This document shows positions 1 to 7,678 of a stretch of DNA of 10,460 nucleotides, piece after piece. The DNA is from Hamiltosporidium magnivora (Eukaryota > Microsporidia > Dubosqiidae). The first letter of the stretch is position 1, and each line of letters starts with the position of its first letter. The translations under genes were made by a program, and so were the position numbers. A model generated the notes under the pieces. The model saw only the letters and a list, made by a program, of their open reading frames with translations, was not told the origin of the DNA and searched no databases. Location of the stretch: assembly GCA_004325065.1 (NCBI GenBank), contig PITI01000593.1:1-10460 (forward strand), in the 5' to 3' direction.

Positions 1-1
1 G

Positions 2-283
2 CTATGTTACAATGCCTATATTATCATTTGGGGTTTTATACCCGCACTTCGTCGTTTTAATGATAAATGTTTTTGGTCTTTTATTTATATATTAGCAGTC
101 TGCAAAAACTTCTAAATATAAATCCAAGATCTTTTTAATCTGCAATTTTTTCCTCTTTCGCTCTACATCTTTTTTATTTTCTAGAGCTTCAGCCCATTAT
201 TTATTTTTCGATCATTTAAGTTTATTTCTAATTCTATCATCTTAGGCTTTTTCTAATTGACTTATAACTGTGATAATTTCTCT
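2..283 (-). pseudogene. Decayed coding frame, unrecognised
   Basis: One minus-strand frame keeps protein-like composition across about 280 bases despite in-frame stops at complement 284-289 (two TAA), 242-244, 212-214, 197-199, 92-94 and 2-4. The longest open piece (92-196) has 34 codons without ATG and is rich in Lys, Arg and Glu, including ENKKDVERKRKKLQIKK followed by a hydrophobic ILDLYLEVF. This looks like a short charged helix. The next piece, down to 5, has 29 codons and contains KCGYKTPNDN. All stops are TAA, TGA or a terminal TAG, as expected for drift in AT-rich DNA. I do not recognise the family. The left end may continue outside the window. An origin in a mobile-element gene is possible from context only. 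Chance is the main alternative, because AT-rich DNA gives Lys/Asn/Ile-rich translations. Confidence 0.4.
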
Positions 284-385
284 TTATTAGCTAAATTTGT
301 CTGCATGCCATGCTGTAGTTAACAAATTTATATATTATATCACTTTTTTTTATTTACTACAGATATACTATTTTAAGCAAGTATT

Positions 386-406
386 GAATATGGAGGTATT
401 ATTTAA
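386..406 (+). repeat. 21-bp dispersed motif, copy 1
   Basis: GAATATGGAGGTATTATTTA plus a final A recurs at 2018-2038 with one difference (G392 versus A2024). A T precedes both copies. Flanking sequence diverges on both sides, so this is a short shared motif and not part of a visible longer repeat. Its function is unknown. Confidence 0.5.
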
Positions 407-859
407 CACATAATTTTTTTATGGGAATATTACACAGAAACATATTATAATAAAAAACAGGACGTTTTACCATGGATTTTACTCTACTGTTGAGTATGAA
501 GGTAAAATTGGTTAAAAAACGAATCGAAAAAAAAAATTAATTACATCGATTTTAGTTAAAAATCAAAGTTCAAAAAAGTAAAAAAAAATATCAATGCTTT
601 TATTATCATGTACTACAACTACAAAATGTTCTTCGAATCAGTCAAACGTTTTAAGTTTTTGGTGTTCAACTTCCACATACTATTTTTGATTATTAAAGAT
701 TTATGAACAAATCATAACAGTCGTAATCCAATGTAAAACGTTTGTAGTATCTTAAATTTTTCGAACATTTGAACCATTCGAGGTAGGTCTTCGTCGGACT
801 ATTACCTGACTATATAATAGAATTTAATAGCTAGAAACGGGGAAGAAAATCTATAAACT
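399..859 (-). pseudogene. Decayed coding frame, unrecognised
   Basis: A series of minus-strand pieces reads like one broken gene. Piece 1 (696-809) is 38 open codons including KTYLEWFKCSKNLRYYKRF and ends in a double TAA at 690-695. The same frame continues upstream to about 859 through TAG codons at 810-812 and 831-833. Piece 2, in another frame (566-679), gives YVEVEHQKLKTFD, a TGA at 638-640, then FEEHFVVVVHDNKSIDIF. Piece 3 (399-524), in a third frame, is 41 open codons ending in TAA at 399-401 and includes MVKRPVFYYNMFLCN from an ATG at 471-473. The frame changes and stops point to loss of function. No domain is recognised; the alternating aromatic and charged pattern suits a transposase-type protein only loosely. 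Piece 3 is the least certain because a competing frame is also partly open there. Confidence 0.4.
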
Positions 860-1854
860 ACCTACTTTATCTAATTACATATAAAACAGTTTTAAGAATA
901 TCTTTATAAATAAATTTTTAAAAGAAATTCTCTTTTCGTTTCTATATTTTGTTATTCTTTAATATTATTTTTTGGTTTGAATATATTACAGAATTTTATA
1001 TTCTAATGTTTTCATTCTATACAAATGTTCTAAAACCTAAACTTATATTCCATTTATAGTATAATAAAGATAAATGATATTATTTAAAAAGATCGAACAA
1101 AAATAAAAAAACAGATTTTAATTAATTTAATATTAAGTATGAAAGTGAGGTACTGGCAGTAGGAAATAAAATAAATATTCAGAAGACGAAAATACACTAT
1201 CTTCCATTTTCACTGTAAAATACTCGCTCCGTTGAGTAAATCTAAATATAGATGAAATAATTTGATTTCAAACCAATTATCTTAGTAATAGCAGATGGAA
1301 TTAAATCCATAATTTTACACTAATCTGAGAAGAATCTAGCAATATGAATATAAAAAAAATTATAGTTTTTAATGTAACTTTGACTGAAAAAGAAATTAAT
1401 TTTATAAAACATACGAAAGACCTAAACTTTCATAAAAATATTTAAATCAAAACATGTTAGTTCCTGGTATAAGAGTTTCTTGAAGATAATTGAATAAAAT
1501 TAAAACAATTACATCAATATTTACTGTTACTAAATTGAAAATAAATTTAATATTTTTGATCAAAAAATATGTATCGATATTTTCAATATTTTTTTTCAAA
1601 GTTATTGATTTGATTTGAAACACAATATGCAATCATATTAGGATATTATTGAACTTATAAAATAAACGCAAATCAAAATGATTTAAATTATATTCTAAAT
1701 AAATACATTTGATTTCAAAACGAACTGAACATTTTTATATCTTTAAATTTTAATAAATTAAACATTCAAAATATTATTATAAAACCTAAATAACCCGGAA
1801 TAAACAATTCTAGATAATGTATTATATATGTGCCTTTCGAAAAGAAAATTATAG
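860..1854. other. AT-rich stretch without a supportable gene
   Basis: Long A/T runs and isolated short frames only. A 61-codon minus frame at 1447-1632 starts at TTG and is mostly Ile, Asn, Lys, Phe and Leu, as chance frames in such DNA are. A 22-codon ATG frame lies on the minus strand near 1240-1310 with no second line of support. I see no promoter, RNA gene or repeat here. Confidence 0.5.
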
Positions 1855-2440
1855 AAAGGCGATTTTAACTTAAAATTAGATAAATTCTCTAAAATGTTCG
1901 ATAATATTTCTGATAGGTATAAATGGTTAAGGTTTTGTCGAGATGATGTCTTATTTAATGACTTAGACAGTATTTTGACGATATACAAAGTCATGACACA
2001 TAAGACTGCAAAGCCATGAATATAGAGGTATTATTTAATCTATAGTACTTAAGAAGTTGATCTAAACAATTTCTTTTGATCGATGAATAGAACTTAAGTC
2101 AGGGCCAAATGCTAATTAAACTAGTAAAAAGCTTTATTGGGTATTATATATAGATTTGGAGTATATGAAGATCCAAAACCGTTTTTAGATCAGTTAGTAA
2201 TCAGAAAAAGGGTTTTCAACATGTTAAGCCAACAAATAAACAACCTCTTATTTCAGATGAAGAGACCATATTAAAATAACTCTCGATAAACATAAATGAA
2301 AATTTTAATTTGGAAAAATAAAATATGGTATTACATATGGTAGAAAAATATGTTTAAAAGTTTAAAAATGGTAGAAGACACAAAATCTATGTAAATAAAT
2401 ATACAGATAGAATTTAGAAATGTGGTAATTTTAATAAAAT
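1855..2440 (+). pseudogene. Decayed plus-strand coding relic, unrecognised
   Basis: Plus-strand pieces follow one another. 1855-2019 is open for 54 codons (ATG at 1894) and contains FSKMFDNISDRYKWLRFCRD before a TGA. Near 2090-2150 a frame reads NLSQGQMLIKLVKSFIG. Near 2130-2205 another reads YRFGVYEDPKPFLDQLVI. From 2205 a frame reads QHVKPTNKQPLISDEETILK, a TAA, then NININENFNLEK-type and GRRHKIYVNKYTDRI-type stretches broken by TAA and TAG up to about 2440. The mixed charged and hydrophobic composition exceeds that of the local background, and all pieces share one strand. A minus-strand 78-codon ATG frame (1758-1994) overlaps the first piece; I prefer the plus reading because more pieces follow on that strand, but the choice is not certain. 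The family is not recognised. Confidence 0.38.
2018..2038 (+). repeat. 21-bp dispersed motif, copy 2
   Basis: It matches 386-406 at 20 of 21 positions on the same strand. It begins at the TGA that ends the first open piece of the plus-strand relic, so it is not obviously part of that gene. Confidence 0.5.
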
Positions 2441-2808
2441 CAATCCCAAGTAAAATAATAGCTTTTTGAAATAAATAAAAACAAATAATTCTTTCTCAAC
2501 CATTTTGCCTTAATCAATGTATTGTTAATAAAACAGCTTCTTTTTAGCCAAGTTTAACTATCTACAAATTTTTTTAATATTTTACTTAAAATCTTAAAAA
2601 TCTTTAATTTTTTAAAAGATAATGTAATTTATAGCCATATTAGTCTCTCTTATCTACTCAAGATCCTTTCCCTATACTTAATCATTTGTTTTATATCATC
2701 TAACCTGATAGCCTTGTTTCTTAACTTAAATCTCACATAAACTTCGATCTAACATACTCGCACTATACTTTATTTATCTTTCTAAATATATTAATTGAAA
2801 CTGAAAAA
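2441..2808. other. AT-rich stretch, nothing identified
   Basis: No open frame with protein-like composition, no repeat shared with the rest of the window and no RNA fold that I can support. It forms the outer flank of repeat copy A. Confidence 0.5.
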
Positions 2809-2869
2809 TCCGTGTGATTGTATTCTTAAAATATCAAATTACTTTATAACTGTAATATATTTAGAAAAT

Positions 2870-3000
2870 AATCATCTATATAAACTACTAGAACTTGAGT
2901 AAACATATATAATAACTAAATAATTTAATATAATTAGAATATAATCATTTTTGAATCTCCAAGACTTAAGAAAAAACTAACTCAAAATAACTGAATGTAT
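2870..3000. repeat. Two degenerate units of the 70-75-bp tandem repeat
   Basis: CTAGAACTTGAG at 2888 and the related CCAAGACTTAAG at about 2959 mark two units roughly 71 bp apart. Each is preceded by ATAATCAT and followed by A-rich DNA with AATAACT. Copy B carries three units at a 74-bp step, so the unit number differs between copies. Confidence 0.5.
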
Positions 3001-3194
3001 ACGTTTTTATTAAAAAAACAATAATATAAAATGAATTCTATTTTTAATGTAAATTTCATTGTAATTGGTATTTTATAGAAAATAAAATTATAGTTATAGA
3101 AAAAAAGTAATAAAATATAAAAAAAATTTCTTAAAAAAAACCACAATTTTTATGTCTTTTATATTTTTTTTTTTTATTATAAATATTTATTTTA

Positions 3195-3855
3195 TTACCT
3201 TTGTACGCAGCGAGGGGTAACCAGATAAAAAACTTTCTGCCGGCAATGAGTTGTGAAACTGGTGTGAGAGGGATCATTGCTTAAATTTTTGTTGAAAGTA
3301 AAACCACGCTCATATCCGATTGTTCCATGGGAGTTGTATGAAGAGGATAAGTCTAAGAAATAGCGAACTTTTTCGCCAAAGTTATTTGCAGTTTTTGATG
3401 TAACCAGATTCAGACCGCATCCAAACATGTAAGTAATTACCATGCAAATGCATGGAAACCTAGCCTTGCTCACTCGGGTTAGAAGACTTAGCGCCTGGGA
3501 GACATAAAACAAAAAACCATTTAAACCCAAAATCTAACTAGCAGGTTATATCCGTAGGTATTACATTGCACTTTCTAAGTGTACCGCATCCAAGTCTCTT
3601 GTTATATCTTAGCTAGAAGTCAATTGGATTCAGAAAGAGTAGAGTAAGTGGGAAGGCTAACGGTCTTATGAGCCCGGAGGGCTTGGGCTATCGATCGAGT
3701 TCCATGCAACGGACATTAACAAATACTGGGCAATTGTCTTGCCTATTAAAAGGTTCGTCGCATCTGGTAGATGAAAGGGTTTGGGACGTAGGTATCGCAG
3801 GGGTTACTGATGGAGTTTTGGGGTAGCAGTTATTTATGTTAAACCTAGAACTGCG
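3195..3855 (-). pseudogene. Decayed Cys-containing gene of the insertion
   Basis: Two overlapping minus-strand frames run through the insertion. The upstream frame (3855 down to 3463) is open except for TAG at 3688-3690, 3613-3615, 3538-3540 and 3460-3462. Its first 55 codons include INNCYPKTPSVTPAI and RQDNCPVFVNVRCMELDR. The downstream frame is open for 112 codons (3530 down to 3198, TAA at 3195-3197) and starts at best with TTG. It contains CICMVITYMFGCGLNL, FLDLSSSYNSHGTIGYERG and CRQKVFYLVTPRCVQR, with seven cysteines. Its last few codons lie in the target-site duplication and host repeat, so the original stop was probably lost. No family is recognised. A PKPSGLIRPL stretch after the first TAG recalls the K-P-x-G-x-x-R-P segment of some reverse transcriptases, but ten residues are too little to claim that. 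One frame change and four TAGs make it inactive under the standard code. Confidence 0.5.
3200..3205 (+). repeat. Target-site duplication, left
   Basis: TTTGTA directly before the GC-richer segment. The same six bases recur at 3930-3935 directly after it. The uninterrupted copy B has a single TTTGTA (near 7318-7323) at the matching point. Confidence 0.7.
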
Positions 3856-3929
3856 TTAATGTCATAAAAACAAATATAACACTTGCCACTATTTTAAAAG
3901 GATGTAAAACTTTTAAATTAAGTTAAAAT
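3206..3929. mobile_element. GC-richer insertion in copy A
   Basis: A segment of about 724 bp absent from copy B splits otherwise collinear repeat sequence and is bounded by 6-bp direct repeats TTTGTA. Five 60-base lines inside it average about 43% GC by hand count, against 12-15% in flanking lines. It ends in an AT-rich tail (about 3860-3929). Near-terminal inverted motifs exist: ACGCAG at 3205-3210 and CTGCGT at 3851-3856, each followed inward by a related AGG/TAAC pattern. They are imperfect and the right one is not at the duplication boundary. The ends are not the TG...CA of an LTR, and no poly(A) tail is evident. The class is undetermined: a short DNA transposon, a retroposed copy or another mobile fragment. 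The minus strand carries a decayed reading frame along most of its length. Confidence 0.72.
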
Positions 3930-3935
3930 TTTGTA
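3930..3935 (+). repeat. Target-site duplication, right
   Basis: TTTGTA directly after the insertion, matching 3200-3205. From here copy A resumes collinearity with copy B (TAGC, then GTAAAAG and the conserved hairpin). Confidence 0.7.
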
Positions 3936-3949
3936 GCTATGTAAAAGCA

Positions 3950-3973
3950 ATACTTTCTATTGCAGAAAAGTAT
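3950..3973. other. Conserved small hairpin, copy A
   Basis: ATACTTTCT and AGAAAAGTAT pair around the loop ATTGC with a single bulged A. The same 24 bases occur in copy B at 7338-7361 with one change, located in the loop. It lies 14 bases from the insertion duplication. Role unknown. Confidence 0.5.
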
Positions 3974-4402
3974 CGTTTTATTGAATTATAAGAGATGTGC
4001 TGATAGTAATACCATTACAGTAAAACATAATACTATTTTATTATATATAAATCTATTCTTCCCTTAAAACTTATATTTTTATTTAACGGATTTTATTTTT
4101 TAATTAAAATGACTTATAAGCAAAAGTGCTAAAATAATAGTATTACTGCATATACATAAATCATATAGTACTAATTCTATATCTTATAGATTTCTTGGTC
4201 TACCATCAGGTGTTGTCCGAACTCCAAAGCAAGGAAATTAAAAAGGAAAAATTAAAACAGACGAAAAGAAATTATCTATGTGGGTTTTTTGGAATAAAAA
4301 TATTTTTTGCTTTTAGTCTGGTGTGTATCCAAATGAATTGGAAATTTTCTCAAGTGCTACATAGCCACAAGTTGTCTATGTGTGATTACAGAGTTTAAAA
4401 GT

Positions 4403-4735
4403 TCATTCTATTGTTTCGCAGCGCTTTTCCCTAACTTTTTTTATGTACATTACAAAAACAATCGACTCTGAAACTGTAAACTTTGAAACATAGAAAGTAG
4501 ATTTGCTCTAAAAATTTGAATACGTGATTTGGCCATCTACTCATTATATTTATCTTTATATGCTTGGATCTCTGATATTTTCAGATATTTTTAAGCGAAT
4601 TTCTTTACTGTTACAAAGTCGTGTTATATCGATTTTTCGCAGAAGAATTGATGTGTTTTAATTTAGAAATTCTAATGTGAGAGTGAATACCCGATAAATT
4701 TCGGAAATTCAAATTCTGTAAGTATTTAATGCCGC
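4403..4735 (-). pseudogene. Truncated second copy of the repeat-family gene
   Basis: One minus-strand frame aligns with the decayed gene of copy B. Shared blocks in order: LNTYRI, EIYR, NT(S/P)ILLRK, IT(R/Q)LCN, (F/L)TVSE and KVR. The frame here contains several stops (including TGA after TYRI, TAA before NTSILLRK and TAA after RDPSI) and ends at TGA 4403-4405. A short ATG frame starting MAK, as in copy B, exists near 4535 but is out of phase and stops early. Only the last roughly 110 codons of the ancestral gene remain; the upstream part seen in B is missing beyond 4735. Amino-acid agreement in the same frame in both copies is the main reason to believe the ancestor was coding. Function unknown. 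Confidence 0.6.
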
Positions 4736-4745
4736 GGAACATCAT

Positions 4746-4850
4746 CCCCCCCCCCCAATCTTCATATTCCCCCCGTTATATTGAATACCTCCCGTTTATT
4801 TTCAAAATATATATCCCCCATATATTCTTTTAATTACCTTTAACGCCCCC
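4746..4850. other. C-rich tract (G-rich on the minus strand)
   Basis: An 11-base C run at 4746-4756 is followed by runs of 6 (4769-4774), 3, 5 (4815-4819) and 5 (4846-4850), in DNA that otherwise has few C runs. On the minus strand, the sense strand of the integrase relic, it is a purine-rich G11 tract between the integrase C-terminus and copy A. That is where a polypurine tract would sit if A were a 3' LTR. Alternatives are a slipped mononucleotide repeat or a G-quadruplex-prone segment. Confidence 0.5.
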
Positions 4851-4981
4851 TATCAAATTATGAAGTATTTTGATTTAAATATAATGGGCCAAGTGAAAAT
4901 AAATGTTTATATACTTTTAATTGTGTTTTCCCTGTTAAAAATATTTATTCTTATATTTTTATAAATAAAACCATTTTTTTT

Positions 4982-6481
4982 TTAGGAATAACAATTATAG
5001 AAAAAAAACAAATTAAATCGCTCTATTACGCCCTTGTACACAGTTCTTTTTTCCACATTATCGTTTTCTAATTCTACCATACTATCAGTAAATTTATTTG
5101 TTGCTCTAAAGACGGAATCATTATAGAATGAATCAAACAGAGCGTGTTTAGTCTTTGTATTCATGTCAAAATATTTTTTTTTAAAAAAACCTTATGACAA
5201 ATATGAAGATTTCTTATTGATTTATTTGAAACTTTACATTTTGTGATCTTTCTTTATACTTTTCACAATCTTTTCTTACTTTTGTATCAGTTTCAAGATT
5301 CTTATCAGTTTCAGAAGTAGTGGTTGTTGAAGATTAGGCAAGTTGGCTAGGCCCATTTACTTCATTATATATTACAGACACAATCTCCAAATTCCACTAT
5401 CTATACACTGGAACAAGTTTTCTTGCTGTTAATACCTCGAAATAATATCTGCCACAAATACCAATTTATCTTTTAGTTCCTCTTTAGATATACTACCGGA
5501 AAGAAGATTATAGATCCAAGTTGACCATTATAAGGTCAAATGATGATTTATTTGAGACAGTATATATTGTTCTTTTATAAGCCTATATAACATAAATATA
5601 AAAACCAATCCATCTTTTTGTACCAGTAACATATAAATTTTTTGGCTAACTATCTTTTATTTTTGATTCATCTGTTCAATTTGTTCCCGAGCCTTTGTAT
5701 TATGTGGTCTTCCATGAATAGTTTGAATTTTAAGAGCAATTAAGTATGTGTTTAGAAATTTATTTTAAAATTCTTCATCATTATCAGAATTAATCTCTAC
5801 ATAATACCAAAATTATCAAATAGAAATACCAATGAATTTTCACAGACAGTAAAATCTCATTTATCATCTTAAAACACCAGAGTTGCTTGATGATAGGGCC
5901 GATTACGTTTACGGTTAACAATCCCATCCTTTTGATCATCATATCTTCTAAGATCTACACAATCAATCATAAATAAATCATATTTGTCTGTAAGATTATT
6001 TATATAAATTGGCTGGAATTTTTTTCTAAGAATTGAATCTACTAAATGCTTCACACGCATTTTAATATTCAATTATGGATATTCAGATAATTCTATAATA
6101 TTTTTGTCTAATTAATTCAATCATTTTATCAATTCCACAATGCGCTACATACTGTCCTGTCTCAATTATATGTTTAATTAGAATCTTTTCGAATTCAAAA
6201 ACAACCTTCAGCATTCGTTAGCGCCTTTTCGAATAAAGATTGTCTTCAAACATTTTGAATTCATTTGACTTTCTTCAAAAAAGTCATTGATCTTGTTCAC
6301 TTTAGATATCTGGATACTGTCCGGTCTTCAAAAAAGTTACTGCAATATCTTTTTTTTCTTGTTTTGGCGAATTACAATCATTGAGATTTCCATGATTATT
6401 TTTTGCTGTTAATAAACCAAAAATAAAAAAATAGGAAATAAAGAATTGTATTATTTTTGTAAATTTATCCGTTAATAAGAG
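4982..6481 (-). pseudogene. Retroelement integrase relic (DD35E, Ty3/Gypsy-like)
   Basis: Integrase joins retroelement cDNA to host DNA; this copy is broken by frameshifts and stops. Pieces in order: 6302-6481, 59 open codons ending FLKTGQYPDI, resembling the linker before the zinc-binding domain; 6211-6306, another frame with SKVNKINDFFEES; 6083-6214, ATG-started, 43 codons with AHCGIDKMIELIRQKYYRI, the H2C2-type segment, continuing through stops to NACEAF, where the last expected Cys reads Phe; 5869-6072, 67 codons with FMIDCVDLRRYDDQKDG, giving the first catalytic Asp (codon 5962-5964); 5660-5809, SDNDEEF with Asp at 5783-5785, then IHGRPHNTKAREQIEQMNQ with Glu at 5675-5677, exactly 35 residues between them including one TAA; about 5214-5438, a Thr- and Lys-rich linker; 4982-5164, C-terminal LFDSFYNDSVF and VYKGVIERF. 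The motif order and D35E spacing define the family. The W-less ID-VDLR form recalls KRBA2-like Gypsy integrases; that subtype is inference. Confidence 0.85.
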
Positions 6482-6823
6482 TCATCTGCTTTGAAATTTG
6501 TTTACTTATAACATGTTATTGCATGAACAAAACATTTATTCAGTCTATAATATCTAACAATAGCAAGCCGAAAAACTGTGCAGTGAGACTATTGGTATAG
6601 GTATTACCTGTTAATCATTTAGTTTCAAAGACTATAATTCGACTATATAAATTTAGAAAAAGCTTAGGAGCAATAGAAGCTAGAGTAAATACAAAATACA
6701 GCGGAAATTATAAGCTAGAAATATCATACAAATAACATATATCTATTATAAATAAAGGGTGTTATCAATATATAAAACTGCATTAGAAATAACAGGGCAC
6801 TAAGAACAAAGAGGCATTAAGGG
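6482..6823. other. Interval between integrase relic and copy B
   Basis: The minus-strand frame of the integrase can be followed a little further upstream through a TGA (6482-6484) and a TAA, with short pieces such as NKFQSR, but no reverse transcriptase or RNase H motif appears. No TGG-starting primer-binding site is visible next to copy B. AACACCCTTT on the minus strand near 6755 echoes the unit of the right-hand tandem array. Confidence 0.4.
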
Positions 6824-6905
6824 CCGTGAGATTTATTAAAACGTAAAATACTTAAGATGTCTTCCTTAATAATATCAAATTACGTGGAACTGTAGTATAA
6901 TTTAA

Positions 6906-7127
6906 AATCAATCATTTATATAAATAACTAGAACTTGAGAAAACCTGTACAATAATCAAATACACATAATTTAATTGGAAATCAATTATTCCACGGAATA
7001 TCTAGAACTTGAACGAACCTGTACAATAATCAAATAACCTTAATTACAGTAGAAAATGAAAATTTATATAAATAATTAGAATACAAGTAAAAATTAACCT
7101 ATTAATAACTAAATACTAGTTTTTATC
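6906..7127. repeat. Three 74-bp tandem units in copy B
   Basis: CTAGAACTTGA begins at 6928 and 7002, and the related TTAGAATACAA begins at 7076, steps of exactly 74. Units 1 and 2 also share CCTGTACAATAATCAAATA. The third unit is more diverged. Copy A has two units. Confidence 0.65.
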
Positions 7128-7337
7128 GAAAAAGATAACAGTAACGATATAAAATTGATTCGATTTTCATTGTAAATTTCTTTCTATTAGTAATTTATAG
7201 AAAGTAAATTTATTTTCTAAAAAGAAAAAAAGTATTGAAATATTTTTATATTTTCGAAAAAAAACCACAATTTTTATATTTCTTGAATAATTATAGATTA
7301 AATATTTTTATAATACCTTTGTAGCAAGTAAAAGACA

Positions 7338-7361
7338 ATACTTTCTATTACAGAAAAGTAT
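7338..7361. other. Conserved small hairpin, copy B
   Basis: The same 24-base inverted repeat as at 3950-3973; the arms are unchanged and the loop reads ATTAC instead of ATTGC. Conservation of both arms in otherwise diverged repeats is suggestive, but one loop change is too little to prove selection. Confidence 0.45.
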
Positions 7362-7678
7362 CGTTTTTTTAAATCATAAAAGATATGCATTCAATAACAT
7401 GTAATTCTTAAAAATATAATATTTTTGTATGTTATTTCGATGTATGTCCTTCTTTCCGACTTAATATTATAATTTATAGTGATTAATTTCTAAAATTAAA
7501 TTATCTTGTAAATAGAAATGCCAATATAACTGTATTATCTGCCTATTACAATAATAATATTATTTAGAATTTATATTTTATCGACTTCATAGTTGTCCCG
7601 TCATATGTCACTGCGAACTTTGATTCAAGGAAATTCAAAGCGAAAAAACGCAAAAAAAATTATTTATTTGAGTTCCTT

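Larger units (their letters stand above)
2809..4735 (-). repeat. Dispersed repeat, copy A (interrupted)
   Basis: Alignable by eye with 6824-8121 over its whole length once the insertion at 3206-3929 is removed, leaving about 1.2 kb. Shared landmarks in order: CCGTG at 2810-2814; CTAGAACTTGAG near 2888; AAAAAACCACAATTTTTAT near 3135; ACCTTTGTA at the insertion site; the 24-base hairpin at 3950-3973; CTCTGAAACTGT near 4467; TTTCGCAGAAGAATTG near 4635; and GATAAATTTC near 4693. Identity looks roughly 60-80% depending on the part. Homology stops at about 4735, just before the C-rich tract, whereas the gene carried by copy B continues. Copy A is therefore truncated at that end. Strand is given as that of the decayed gene inside. 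Confidence 0.8.

Noticed and set aside
1447..1632. 61-codon minus-strand frame
   Set aside because: Starts at TTG, consists mainly of Ile, Asn, Lys, Leu and Phe as expected of AT-rich DNA by chance, and has no neighbour or repeat supporting it.
1758..1994. 78-codon minus-strand ATG frame as a gene
   Set aside because: It overlaps a plus-strand piece that is continued by further plus-strand pieces. It has no recognised domain, and Asn/Leu/Ser/Ile/Phe-rich content is common by chance here. Not excluded, only less supported.
3657..3690. PKPSGLIRPL as a reverse-transcriptase motif
   Set aside because: Ten residues after an in-frame TAG with no catalytic YxDD or other RT block nearby; insufficient for a family call.
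3661..3771. Plus-strand open stretch in the insertion resembling an integrase core (LSIEFHATDINKYWAIVLP)
   Set aside because: It is codon-aligned antisense to the longer minus-strand frame and short, and it lacks any accompanying integrase motif. The resemblance rests on a few hydrophobic positions.
3206..3860. rRNA or tRNA gene as explanation of the GC-rich island
   Set aside because: No recognisable conserved rRNA stretch and no cloverleaf with a proper T-arm. The GTTC-containing bits do not pair into arms, and the segment has insertion hallmarks instead.
4195..4398. 67-codon plus-strand frame inside copy A
   Set aside because: Begins at TTG, is not open in the aligned part of copy B, and lies next to and antisense to the frame that both copies preserve.
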